Shown here piece by piece: positions 51,546 through 59,459 of a stretch of DNA of 64,000 bases. Numbering within the stretch: position 1 is the stretch's first letter; each line of letters starts with the position of its first letter. Under the pieces are notes generated by a model, which saw nothing but the letters and a program-made list of their open reading frames with translations, searched no databases and had not been told where the DNA came from. The stretch covers positions 1,302,001 through 1,366,000 of the forward strand of contig NC_021985.1 in assembly GCF_000444875.1 (NCBI RefSeq). The letters are read 5' to 3'. The translations under genes and the position numbers were made by a program. The stretch comes from Streptomyces collinus Tu 365 (GTDB lineage Bacteria > Actinomycetota > Actinomycetes > Streptomycetales > Streptomycetaceae).

Positions 51546-52943
51546 TCACGCGGCGACCGGCTCGGCGCTGTCCGCCGTGATGCCCTTGGTGGAGGCGATC
51601 ACGTTCTTGAGCTTCTTGGACAGTGCCTCAAAGAACATGCTCAGCGGAAACTCGTCCGGAAGCACGTCGTCCACGAGCTTGCGCGGCGGCAGCGTCAGGT
51701 CCAGCGCGTCGGGGCCCTTGGCCCACTTCGAGCCCGGGTGCGGGGCGAGGTAGGTGGAGACCAGCTCGTAGCCGGCGAACCAGTGCACCAGCTTGGGACG
51801 GTCGATGCCGTCGCGGTAGAGCTTCTCGATCTCGGCGCAGAGCTGGTTGGTGACCTGCGGGGCGCGCTCCCAGTCGATGGTGAGCTTGTTGTCGGTCCAG
51901 CGGACGACGTCGTGCTTGTGCAGGTAGGCGAAGAGCAGCTGGCCGCCGACGCCGTCGTAGTTGCGGTTGCGGTCGCCGCTGACCGGGAAGCGGAACATGC
52001 GGTCGAAGAGCACCGCGTACTGCACGTCGCGGGCCTGCGGGACACCGTCGGCGTCCAGCTTCACGGCCTCCTTGAAGGCCGTGAGGTCGCAGCGCAGCTC
52101 CTCCAGGCCGTACATCCAGAACGGCTGGCGCTGCTTGATCATGAACGGGTCGAACGGCAGGTCGCCGTGGCTGTGCGTGCGGTCGTGGACCATGTCCCAC
52201 AGCACGAAGGCCTCTTCGCAGCGCTTCTGGTCGTGGATCATCGCGGCGATGTCCTCGGGCAGTTCGAGGCCCAGGATGTCCACGGCCGCGTCGGTGACCC
52301 GGCGGAAGCGGGCGGCCTCGCGGTCGCAGAAGATGCCGCCCCAGGTGAATCGTTCCGGCGCCTCGCGCACGGCGATGGTCTCCGGGAAGAGGACCGCGGA
52401 GTGGGTGTCGTACCCGGCCGTGAAGTCCTCGAACTTGATGCCGCAGAACAGCGGGTTGTCGTACCGGGTGCGCTCCAGCTCGGCCAGCCACTCAGGCCAG
52501 ACCATGCGCAGCACGACCGCCTCCAGGTTGCGGTCCAGATTGCCGTTCTGCGTGTACATCGGGAACACGACCAGGTGCTGCAGGCCGTCGGCGCGGCCCG
52601 ACGCGGGCTGGAAGGCCAGCAGGGAGTCGAGGAAGTCCGGCACCTCGAAGCCGCCCTCGGCCCACCGGCGCAGGTCCTTGACCAGGGCCTCGTGGTACAC
52701 GGCGTCATGCGGCAGGAGCGGGGAGAGCTGCTCGACCGCCTCGGCGACACGGGACACGGCGGCCTCGGCCTCGGCGCGCGCGGGGGCGCCCTCGGCCGCG
52801 AAGTCAATCGAGCCGTCCTTGGACTGCCATGGCCGGATCTGCTCCACGGCATCCTTGAGCACAGGCCAGGCCGGGTGCTCAACCACCCTGGTCAGCGAAG
52901 GAACCTGTTCCTCCGAACCCACCTGCACAAGAATTTCCGTCAT
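51546..52943 (-). CDS. DUF6421-family protein
   Basis: A 465-residue soluble protein of a conserved actinobacterial family without known function. Two histidine/acid-rich blocks stand out: HDRTHSHGD (253-261) and EELRCDL (281-287), only about 20 residues apart. They resemble the zinc motifs HExxH and EExxAD of zincin peptidases such as dipeptidyl peptidase III, but the first motif has Asp where a catalytic Glu is expected, and the spacing is short. The WDMVHDRTH and DRNRNYDGVGGQLLFAYLHKHDVVRW stretches look conserved. It leads an operon with the SDR and threonine aldolase genes, so metabolism of a common compound is plausible. Confidence 0.85.
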   Translation of the reverse strand: MTEILVQVGSEEQVPSLTRVVEHPAWPVLKDAVEQIRPWQSKDGSIDFAAEGAPARAEAEAAVSRVAEAVEQLSPLLPHDAVYHEALVKDLRRWAEGGFEVPDFLDSLLAFQPASGRADGLQHLVVFPMYTQNGNLDRNLEAVVLRMVWPEWLAELERTRYDNPLFCGIKFEDFTAGYDTHSAVLFPETIAVREAPERFTWGGIFCDREAARFRRVTDAAVDILGLELPEDIAAMIHDQKRCEEAFVLWDMVHDRTHSHGDLPFDPFMIKQRQPFWMYGLEELRCDLTAFKEAVKLDADGVPQARDVQYAVLFDRMFRFPVSGDRNRNYDGVGGQLLFAYLHKHDVVRWTDNKLTIDWERAPQVTNQLCAEIEKLYRDGIDRPKLVHWFAGYELVSTYLAPHPGSKWAKGPDALDLTLPPRKLVDDVLPDEFPLSMFFEALSKKLKNVIASTKGITADSAEPVAA

Positions 52944-53346
52944 GTCCCATCCTCCACGGGAGAACCTCGCGTATGGACACCGTATGCATACCCGGTTTCT
53001 CTCAGCAAGTGTCTGCTCGGGAAATTCTTCTGTCGATCCACATGGTCACCGCTGTTTTTCCTGTGTCAAACCGTGACAGCCGTCACTTTCGTCACGCCCA
53101 GGAGCGTCGCCGGGGTGGGCGGCGGGGGGCCGTATCCGGCCGGTCAACTCCGGGGGAACTCGCCCACGTCCGGGTGACGGAGGGGCGGGTACGGGCCAGG
53201 TTTCGCGCGCGCCACGCCCCGATGCCTCGCGCAGGTGCGGGTCCATCGCGGGACCAGGCCATTAGGCTGCGAGCCTGCCGCGCGGACGGCGACGTACCGT
53301 CGCTTCCGCCGGCGCCGAGCCGCCGTCGACGGAAGCGAGTTGAACC
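52944..53346. other. 403-bp divergent intergenic region
   Basis: Contains the promoter of the DUF6421 operon. On the minus strand TTGCTG, an 18-bp spacer and TACGGT lie close to the perfect palindrome GTATGCATAC (52982-52991). Another TTGACA lies further upstream. Nothing convincing is seen near the GDPD gene, whose own promoter is not obvious. Confidence 0.5.
52982..52991. promoter_or_regulatory. Palindrome in the DUF6421 operon promoter
   Basis: Perfect 10-bp palindrome GTATGCATAC, 39 bp upstream of the DUF6421 ATG and overlapping the proposed -10 spacer. A further GTATG lies 8 bp closer to the gene. It is a candidate operator by symmetry and position only. Confidence 0.4.
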
Positions 53347-54030
53347 TTGAACTTCCTTACCATCGGTCATCGCGGGGTCATGGGTGTCGAGCCCGAGAAC
53401 ACCCTCCGTTCCTTCGCCGCCGCACAGCAGGCCGGCCTCGACCTGATCGAACTCGATCTCCACCTGAGCAAGGACGGCGCCCTGGTCGTCATGCACGACG
53501 CGGACGTGGACCGGACGACCGACGGCACCGGCCCGATCGCCGAGAAGACCCTCGCGGAACTGCGCGCCCTGGACGCGGGCCGCGGCGAGCGGGTGCCCCT
53601 CTTCGAGGAGGTCCTGGACGCGGTCAAGTCGCCGCTGCAGGCGGAGATCAAGGACGTGGCGGCGGCCCGTGCGCTGGCCGACGTCATGCACCGGCGGGAC
53701 CTGGTCTCCCGGGTGGAGGTGTCCTCGTTCCACGACGAGGCGGTCGCGGAGATCGCCCGGCTGGTGCCGGGCGTGCGCACCGCGCTGATCGCGAGCCGCT
53801 ACGGCACCGACGTGGTGGAGCGCGCCAAGGCGGTGGGCGCCGCCACCGTCTGCCTCAACATCCGGCGGCTGACCCTGGAGGTCGTCGAGCACGCGCGCGC
53901 GGCCGATCTGAAGATCATCGGCTGGGTGGTCAACACCCAGGACCACCTGCGGCTGGTGCGCGCGCTCCAGCTCGACGGCGCGACCACCGACTACCCGGAG
54001 ATCAAACGCACCGGCCGTTTCACGGCCTGA
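53347..54030 (+). CDS. Glycerophosphodiester phosphodiesterase
   Basis: A 227-residue GDPD TIM-barrel enzyme that hydrolyses glycerophosphodiesters to glycerol-3-phosphate and an alcohol. Active-site residues are visible in IGHRGVMGVEPENT (H8, R9, E15), IELDLHLSKDGALVVMHDADVDRTTDG and LQAEIKD. There is no signal peptide, so it is cytoplasmic. The start is the rare TTG at 53347: an in-frame TGA lies only two codons upstream, and GGAAG provides a ribosome-binding site. A long hairpin follows the gene. Confidence 0.92.
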   Translation: MNFLTIGHRGVMGVEPENTLRSFAAAQQAGLDLIELDLHLSKDGALVVMHDADVDRTTDGTGPIAEKTLAELRALDAGRGERVPLFEEVLDAVKSPLQAEIKDVAAARALADVMHRRDLVSRVEVSSFHDEAVAEIARLVPGVRTALIASRYGTDVVERAKAVGAATVCLNIRRLTLEVVEHARAADLKIIGWVVNTQDHLRLVRALQLDGATTDYPEIKRTGRFTA

Positions 54031-54035
54031 GCCCG

Positions 54036-54071
54036 CGCGCCCCGGTGCGCGATCTCGCGCGCCGGGGCGCG
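54036..54071. terminator. Bidirectional hairpin between GDPD and GNAT genes
   Basis: Outer arms CGCGCCCCGG (54036-54045) and CCGGGGCGCG (54062-54071) enclose a second perfect inverted repeat, GCGCGA-TC-TCGCGC, with only one mismatched pair between the two. The 36-bp element sits between convergent stop codons at 54030 and 54088. Confidence 0.8.
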
Positions 54072-54087
54072 ACCCCCCGCACGCACG

Positions 54088-54624
54088 TCACACCAGTGAC
54101 TTGACCAGCAGCTCGAACTGAAGGTCGGCGCGCCGCGGGATGCCGAACCGCTCGTCGCCGTACGGGAAGGGCGTCATCTTTCCCGTACGGCGGTAGCCCC
54201 GGCGCTCGTACCAGGCGATCAGGTCCTCGCGCACCGAGATCACCGTCATGTGCATCTCGGTGACGCCCCAGGTCTCGCGAGCCTGCCGTTCCGCCTCCGC
54301 CATGACGACCTTGCCGAGGCCGGCGCCCTGCAGGTCGGGGCTGACCGCGAACATGCCGAAGTAGGCGTGCTCACCCCGGTGTTCTATCTGGCAGCAGGCG
54401 ACGATCCGGCCGTCCTGCTCGACGGTCAGCAGCCTGCTCCCCGGCGACTTGACGACCTCCAGGACGCCTTCCGGGTCGGTCCGCTGCCCCTCCAGGATGT
54501 CCGCCTCGGTGGTCCACCCGGTCCGGCTCGCCTCGCCCCGGTATGCCGACTCGACCAGCGCGACCAGCGCGTCCACGTCGGCGTCGGTGGCGTCTCGGAA
54601 GGTCGGTCCGGTGGTGGTGTCCAT
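54088..54624 (-). CDS. GNAT-family N-acetyltransferase
   Basis: A 178-residue GNAT-fold acetyltransferase. TFRDATDADVDALVALVESAYRGEASRTGWTTEADIL is followed by the acetyl-CoA motif MFAVSPDLQGAGLGKVVMAEAE and WYERRGYRRTGK. Substrate is unknown; polyamines, antibiotics or protein N-termini are typical. ATG 54624 starts the homology, with GGAG 9 nt ahead; an ATG 57 nt upstream is less likely. It converges on GDPD. Confidence 0.9.
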   Translation of the reverse strand: MDTTTGPTFRDATDADVDALVALVESAYRGEASRTGWTTEADILEGQRTDPEGVLEVVKSPGSRLLTVEQDGRIVACCQIEHRGEHAYFGMFAVSPDLQGAGLGKVVMAEAERQARETWGVTEMHMTVISVREDLIAWYERRGYRRTGKMTPFPYGDERFGIPRRADLQFELLVKSLV

Positions 54625-54695
54625 GAGGTGGTTCTCCGATCTCGGGCGCGGCTGAGCCAGGGACGAGGGTAACTGTGCCACTAGGCTCCGGATGC

Positions 54696-55088
54696 ATGGT
54701 GCACGTACTCAGCAGCCGGACACTTCTGCGTCCCACCGACCCCGAGCGCTCACGCGCCTTCTACGGAGAGCGGCTCGGCCTTCCCGTGTACCGGGAGTTC
54801 GGCACGGGCCCCGAGCGCGGGACCGTCTACTTCCTCGGCGGCGGCTTCCTGGAGGTCTCCGGCCGCTCGGACACCCCGGCGTCCCCCGCGGTCGGCCTGT
54901 GGCTCCAGGTGCCGGACATGGCCGCCGCCCACGAGGAACTGCTGGCCCGGGACGTCGACATCGTCAGGCCACCGGTCCGGGAGCCGTGGGGCCTGATCGA
55001 GATGTGGATCGCCGACCCGGACGGCACCCGGATCGTCCTGGTCGAGATCCCGTCGGACCATCCCCTGCGGTACCGGCCCGGGATCTAG
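54696..55088 (+). CDS. VOC/glyoxalase-fold protein
   Basis: A 130-residue vicinal-oxygen-chelate protein made of two paired beta-alpha-beta-beta-beta units: SSRTLLRPTDPERSRAFYGERLGLPVYREFG, and WLQVPDMAAAHEELLARDV ending DPDGTRIVLVEIP. Metal ligands may be the His near the start and the Glu of IVLVEI. Role unknown (glyoxalase, dioxygenase or resistance protein). ATG 54696 is chosen because TAGGCT ends 8 nt upstream; it is leaderless by this reading. Confidence 0.86.
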   Translation: MVHVLSSRTLLRPTDPERSRAFYGERLGLPVYREFGTGPERGTVYFLGGGFLEVSGRSDTPASPAVGLWLQVPDMAAAHEELLARDVDIVRPPVREPWGLIEMWIADPDGTRIVLVEIPSDHPLRYRPGI

Positions 55089-55221
55089 GCACCCGGGGCG
55101 GCGGGCTCCGATGGCCGGTGGCAGCGGGCGGGGCTAGCGTGCCTGGAGGGGGCCGAGGGGCGCCGCCGCGGGGGCGGATGATGCGCCGCGGGCGCCCCGG
55201 TCGTGCCGGAAGGGATGCCTC

Positions 55222-55986
55222 ATGAAGCTCGACAAGCCGGTGACCGGCGGACCCTGCTGGACCGAGCTGGGGACGGACGATCTGGAGGGGGCGAAGCGCT
55301 TCTACGCGGACCTGTTCGGCTGGCGGCCGGAGACGGACCGGCGGCCGGAGGCGGGTGGCTACACGGTGGCGCACCTGGGGGACGCGGCGGTCGCCGCGCT
55401 CAGCCCGCTGTACCAGGAGTCCCAGCCCGTCGCCTGGAACGTGTCGTTCGCCGTGCCGGACGCCGACGACGCGGCACGGCGCGTGACGGAGGCCGGCGGG
55501 ACGGTCGTCGTCGGCCCGATGGACGTCTTCGACGCCGGCCGGTTCGTGGTCGCCTTCGACCCGACGGGCGCGGCGTTCCAGATGTGGCAGGCACGGGCGT
55601 TCCCGGGCGCCGGCCTGTTCAACGCGCCCGGCACGCTCGGCTGGGTGGAGTTGGCCACCCGCGCGACCGAGCGGGCCCGCGACTTCTACACCACGGTCTT
55701 CGGCTGGAGCGTCAACGCCTCGCGGTGGTACACGCAGTGGGGCATCGAGGGGTCCGACTTCGGCGGCATGGCCGACATGGGCGACCGGTTCCCGGCGCAG
55801 GTGCCGCCGCACTGGCTGCCGTACTTCGCGGCGGACGACGTGGACGCGGCGGCGGAGGTCGCCGCTCGGGCGGGCGGTTCCGTCGTGGTGCCGCCCGCGT
55901 CCGTGCCGGACGGCCCGCGCATCGCCGTGCTGGCAGACCCGCGGGGAGCGTCGTTCGGCGTGTACCGGGCCGGCGAGGAGGGCTGA
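55222..55986 (+). CDS. Two-domain VOC protein (CFP30B-like)
   Basis: A 254-residue protein with two glyoxalase-like VOC domains. Domain 1 is PCWTELGTDDLEGAKRFYADLFGW ending AFDPTGAAFQMWQ (about 10-125). Domain 2 is LGWVELATRATERARDFYTTVFGW ending LADPRGASFGVY (about 138-249). The repeated FYxxxFGW and DP-G-F elements show tandem duplication. Related mycobacterial proteins (CFP30B) are antigens of unknown activity. GGAAGG precedes the ATG. It may be cotranscribed with the preceding VOC gene 133 bp upstream. Confidence 0.9.
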   Translation: MKLDKPVTGGPCWTELGTDDLEGAKRFYADLFGWRPETDRRPEAGGYTVAHLGDAAVAALSPLYQESQPVAWNVSFAVPDADDAARRVTEAGGTVVVGPMDVFDAGRFVVAFDPTGAAFQMWQARAFPGAGLFNAPGTLGWVELATRATERARDFYTTVFGWSVNASRWYTQWGIEGSDFGGMADMGDRFPAQVPPHWLPYFAADDVDAAAEVAARAGGSVVVPPASVPDGPRIAVLADPRGASFGVYRAGEEG

Positions 55987-56084
55987 GCGGGGCCGGCCGA
56001 GGGGCGGGGGCGGGGGGGTGTGGCCGGGGCGGCGTGCCGGGGCCGGCGGGCTCACCTGGGGGCGAGCGGGATGTGACCGTGGAA

Positions 56085-56171
56085 GTCGGACCGTGCGTGG
56101 CTGGACGGGGTAAGTGGGACCGTGCGTGGCGGGACGGGGTAGGTCGGCCCGTGCGTGGCGGGACGGGGGAA
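56085..56171. repeat. 29-bp tandem repeat, three copies
   Basis: Three imperfect 29-bp units at 56085-56113, 56114-56142 and 56143-56171, each containing CCGTGCGTGGC-GGACGGGG with one to three differences. A decayed fourth start (GTGACCGTGG) precedes them. They lie between convergent genes. Confidence 0.88.
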
Positions 56172-56240
56172 GGCCGGGCCGGGCCTCGTGAGCGGGCCCG
56201 CTCCCCCGTCGGCGCGGCCCTGTCCCCCGCGTCCGGCGCG

Positions 56241-56843
56241 TCACGCGCGCAGTGCGCCCATCCGGCCCTCCAGGCGGCTGAGCAGGTCGGCCAGCAGGGC
56301 GGCCAGGTCCCCCTGGCCCTCGGGGGCGAGGACGGACAGCACGGCGGTCTCGTAGGCGAGCTGCTCGGGCAGGATGCCGTCCACGAGTTCGCGGCCGGTG
56401 TCGGTGAGGCGGAGGTGCGCCACCCGGCGGTCGCGGGTGTCGCCACGCCGCTCGACCAGTCCGCGCTCGGTGAGCTGCTTGATCCGCTTGGTGACGGCGG
56501 CGCCGGAGGAGAACGTCTCCCTGGCCAGCTCCCCCGGCGTCAGCTCGTGCCCGGTCCGGCGCAGCGCGCCGAGCAGGTCGAACTCCGCACGGCTGAGTCC
56601 GGCCCGGCGCAGTGGGGCGTCCTCGGCCTGCTGGAGGAGGGCGGCGCAGCGGTTGATCCGGCCGATGACCTCCATGGGCCCGGTGTCCAGCTCGGGGTGC
56701 ACGGCCCGCCACTGCCGGACCACGGACGCGACTGTGTCGTGCTGCGCCGCGTCGCTCCCGGGCCCGGACCCGGCCCGCTCGTCGCGCGCGGCTCCGCCGG
56801 TCCCGGTGTCCCTGGCCGTCGGTCGTGCGTTCGTCGCCGTCAT
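56241..56843 (-). CDS. MarR-family regulator
   Basis: A 200-residue MarR protein with a 45-residue low-complexity N-terminal extension, then GRINRCAALLQQAEDAPLRRAGLSRAEFDLLGALRRTG and the winged helix ELTPGELARETFSSGAAVTKRIKQLTERGLVERRGDTRDRRVAHLRLTD. Its ATG overlaps the stop of the FUSC gene (ATGA), so the two are coupled. It probably senses a ligand and represses the FUSC operon at the palindromes near 58520, as an autoregulated exporter/regulator pair. Confidence 0.9.
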   Translation of the reverse strand: MTATNARPTARDTGTGGAARDERAGSGPGSDAAQHDTVASVVRQWRAVHPELDTGPMEVIGRINRCAALLQQAEDAPLRRAGLSRAEFDLLGALRRTGHELTPGELARETFSSGAAVTKRIKQLTERGLVERRGDTRDRRVAHLRLTDTGRELVDGILPEQLAYETAVLSVLAPEGQGDLAALLADLLSRLEGRMGALRA

Positions 56844-58510
56844 GGCCGTGCGTCCTCCGTCGTCCTGCCCGCGTCCTGATCCCGGGGCGCGAGCCCCTGG
56901 CGTCGTACCGTCGCCGCGAGCGTACGGTGTCCGGACTGTTCGGCGAGCACGACCCGCTCCTCGGGCAGCGCTCGCTGCCACCACTCGCCGGACGCGGCGT
57001 CCGCCGTGGCGCGCAGGTCCACCAGGGCGGCCGCGAGGGAGCGGCGGGAGGTCTCCAGGGCGCGGGGTTCCGGGTGCGGCTCGGCGAGGAGGCGGGCGGC
57101 GCTCTCACGGGTGCTCTCCACCGCGGTCAGCGCGTGCTCGATCCGGTCGCCCGCCCGCCGGTTGGTGACGGCCACGGCCGCGACGAAGCCGACCAGCGCG
57201 CCGACGACCGTGTCGACGACCCGCTCGGTGATGAGCTGCCCGGGGTCCTGGCTGCGGGCGAACTCGGTGATGAGCAGGGCCATGGGCGTGACGCACACGG
57301 TGCCGAGCCAGTAGTTGCGGCCGATCAGCGCCTCGGCGCCGAAGTTGAAGGCGAGGCAGCTCAGCACCAGGGCCGCCGGGTGGAGGTGGGTGAGGGGCGC
57401 GATCGCGGCGAAGACCAGGACGCCCAGCAGGTTGCCGACGACGCGCTGGACGCCCCGCCGCCAGGTGAGGGTGACGTTGGCCTGGTACAGGGAGGCCGCG
57501 GTGACCAGGGCCCAGTAGGGGCGCCCGACACCGAGGAGCAGGGAGGCGTAGCCGGCGAGGGCGCAGCCGAGCGCGGTGCGCGCGGCGAGGGGTGCGAGCG
57601 GCGCGAGCAGCTGCCGGAGCGGGCGGCGCGGGGTGGCCAGTTCGGTGTCCACGCCGAGCAGTTCGTCGGCCGACTCGCGCGGGGAGCCGGCGCTCGGGAC
57701 GGTACCGGTGCCGCGCAGGTCGCGCGCCCAGCCGCGCAGCCGGTCGGGGTCGGTGTCGGCGGGGGCGGCCAGGGCGACCTCGGCGCGCACCAGGAGCCGT
57801 TCGAGGGCGCGCCGGGTGACGTCGGGGCGGGCGCCGGCGGCCAGCAGGGACTGCCAGGCGGCGTGGATGGCGGCGGCGGTCGCGGCCCGGGCCTGTGCGT
57901 GGCCGTCGGCGGTGCCGCGGGTGGCGGCGTAGGCGGCGGCCGCGTTCAGCGCCTGAGCGGTGGCGCGGCGCTCGGGGCCGTGCGGGCGGAGCAGTCCGGG
58001 CGCCATGCCGACGAGCCAGGCCCAGGCGCCCGCCGCGAGGACGAGTCCGAGGTGGCCGGGTACCTGGCCGAGGGTCTGCGGGGCGAACAGCGCGGCGGAG
58101 CTGATGAAGGTGAGGACGACGTTGCCGGGCGGACCGATGCGGGTGGCGTCGACGGCCGCCTTCTGCGCGGCCGCCATCAGGGCGCCGACGGTGACCAGCA
58201 CGACGGCGTCGCCGGTGAGCGAGGCCGCGACGAGGGAGACGGCGAGGCCGGCGACCATGCCGAGCACCACCCAGGCGAGCGCCCGGGCCCGTGCGGCGTA
58301 AGGCCGGTTGTGGCCGTAGAGCGCGCACAGCGAGCCCGCCATCGTGTACATGGCGAGGTCGAGCCGGCCGAGCGCCAGCAGGGCGAGGTTGGGGGGAGCG
58401 ACCGCGGCCACCACGCTGCAGGCGGGCTTGAACCAGATGTCGGAGGGCCGGCCGAGGCGGAGCACACCGGAGAGGGGGAGTCGGAGACGGGTCGCACTGC
58501 TCATGCTCAT
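56840..58510 (-). CDS. FUSC-family membrane transporter
   Basis: A 556-residue aromatic-acid-exporter-like protein with two membrane bundles. The N-terminal one (about 25-180) contains FKPACSVVAAVAPPNLALLALGRLDLAMYTMAGSLCALYGHNR. The C-terminal FUSC_2-type one (about 315-460) contains GRPYWALVTAASLYQANVTLTWRRGVQRVVGNLLGVLV and NYWLGTVCVTPMALLITE. A cytoplasmic Ala-rich helical stretch lies between them. Export of small aromatic or phenolic compounds is the usual suggestion. ATG 58510 fits TATGTT ending 6 nt before it; another in-frame ATG is at 58504. The coupled MarR gene follows. Confidence 0.87.
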   Translation of the reverse strand: MSMSSATRLRLPLSGVLRLGRPSDIWFKPACSVVAAVAPPNLALLALGRLDLAMYTMAGSLCALYGHNRPYAARARALAWVVLGMVAGLAVSLVAASLTGDAVVLVTVGALMAAAQKAAVDATRIGPPGNVVLTFISSAALFAPQTLGQVPGHLGLVLAAGAWAWLVGMAPGLLRPHGPERRATAQALNAAAAYAATRGTADGHAQARAATAAAIHAAWQSLLAAGARPDVTRRALERLLVRAEVALAAPADTDPDRLRGWARDLRGTGTVPSAGSPRESADELLGVDTELATPRRPLRQLLAPLAPLAARTALGCALAGYASLLLGVGRPYWALVTAASLYQANVTLTWRRGVQRVVGNLLGVLVFAAIAPLTHLHPAALVLSCLAFNFGAEALIGRNYWLGTVCVTPMALLITEFARSQDPGQLITERVVDTVVGALVGFVAAVAVTNRRAGDRIEHALTAVESTRESAARLLAEPHPEPRALETSRRSLAAALVDLRATADAASGEWWQRALPEERVVLAEQSGHRTLAATVRRQGLAPRDQDAGRTTEDARP

Positions 58511-58516
58511 CAATTT

Positions 58517-58541
58517 AACATATGTTTTATTCGTAAAACAT
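58517..58541. promoter_or_regulatory. MarR operators in the FUSC promoter
   Basis: Two overlapping perfect palindromes: AACATATGTT (58517-58526) and ATGTTTTA-TTCG-TAAAACAT (58522-58541). On the FUSC strand the first contains the -10 candidate TATGTT, ending 6 nt before ATG 58510. Binding of the MarR protein here would block the promoter. The AT-rich island contrasts sharply with the surrounding GC-rich DNA. Confidence 0.75.
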
Positions 58542-58680
58542 CTCGTGGGATCTCACCTGGACGTCCCGCTCACCGCCTGTGCTCCCTCGAATGCTCCCCG
58601 TGTACTCCCTTGCGCTTGCGTATGCCCCGCTCGCCCTGGGCATCGCATCCTCGTCCGTCCGTCGGAAGGGGGTGGCACGC

Positions 58681-59295
58681 GTGCACGGTCCGGCCTGGCC
58701 GGCTTGGCTGCTGGTCGCGCTGTGCGCGGCGACCGGGGCCTACTGCCTGCTGCGCATGCGCAGCGGTGTGGAGGAACAGCGCCGCGCCGCGGGCGGCGAG
58801 GCGCTCATGGGCTTCGGGATGGCCGCGATGGCCGTGCCCGCCACGGTGTTCAGCCCACCGGGGTGGGCGTGGCCGCTGTACGCCGCCGTGTTCGGCGCGG
58901 CCGCGCTGCGCGCCGTATGGGCCGCGCGCGCCAGCCCGCACCATCTGCACCACCTGGTGGGGACGGGGGCCATGGTCTACATGTCCCTGACCATGGCGCT
59001 CTCCCCCACCGCCCATCACCACGCCCACGCGGGCACGGGCGTGCCGCTCGTGACCGGCGCTCTCCTGCTCTACTTCACCGGCTACGTGCTGCTCTCCGGC
59101 GCCCGCCTGGTACCTGTGGCGGCGGGCGGGACGGGAGCGGCGGCGAGCGGGACGGGTGCGGCGGCGGGTGGCACGGGCACGGCGACAGGTGGCGGAGATG
59201 CGACGGCGGTGCGCTGGGGTGACCGTCCGGAACTGGCTCGGGCGTGCCGGCTGTCGATGGGGATCGGCATGGTGGCCATGCTGCTGGCGATGTGA
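58681..59295 (+). CDS. DUF5134 membrane protein
   Basis: A 204-residue membrane protein with about five spans, starting VHGPAWPAWLLVALCAATGAYCLLRM. Histidine-rich turns (SPHHLHHLVGTGAMVYM, SPTAHHHAHAGTG) could bind metal. A Gly/Ala/Thr-rich segment (about 148-176) precedes the final helix MGIGMVAMLLAM. It matches actinobacterial DUF5134; function unknown. GTG 58681 is preferred to upstream ATGs because GGAAGGGGGTG lies just ahead. Confidence 0.8.
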   Translation: MHGPAWPAWLLVALCAATGAYCLLRMRSGVEEQRRAAGGEALMGFGMAAMAVPATVFSPPGWAWPLYAAVFGAAALRAVWAARASPHHLHHLVGTGAMVYMSLTMALSPTAHHHAHAGTGVPLVTGALLLYFTGYVLLSGARLVPVAAGGTGAAASGTGAAAGGTGTATGGGDATAVRWGDRPELARACRLSMGIGMVAMLLAM

Positions 59296-59334
59296 GCCGC
59301 CCGGTCCGCCGGGAGGTGGCGGAGCGGCTGCAGG

Positions 59335-59388
59335 CTGCCGACTGCCGACTGCCGACTGCCGACGGGACGGTGGCCGGCGGTCGGCAGT
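59335..59388. repeat. 7-bp tandem repeat followed by a hairpin
   Basis: Four exact CTGCCGA units at 59335-59362, then ACTGCCGAC (59355-59363) pairs with GTCGGCAGT (59380-59388) around a 16-nt loop. The element lies 40 bp after the DUF5134 stop codon and may act as a terminator ahead of the M56 gene. Confidence 0.75.
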
Positions 59389-59459
59389 GGCGTTGCCTGC
59401 GTCACTTCGGCGCCGGTGACCGTACCCGTGGGCGGGCCGTCGCTCATAGGGTGCTGACC

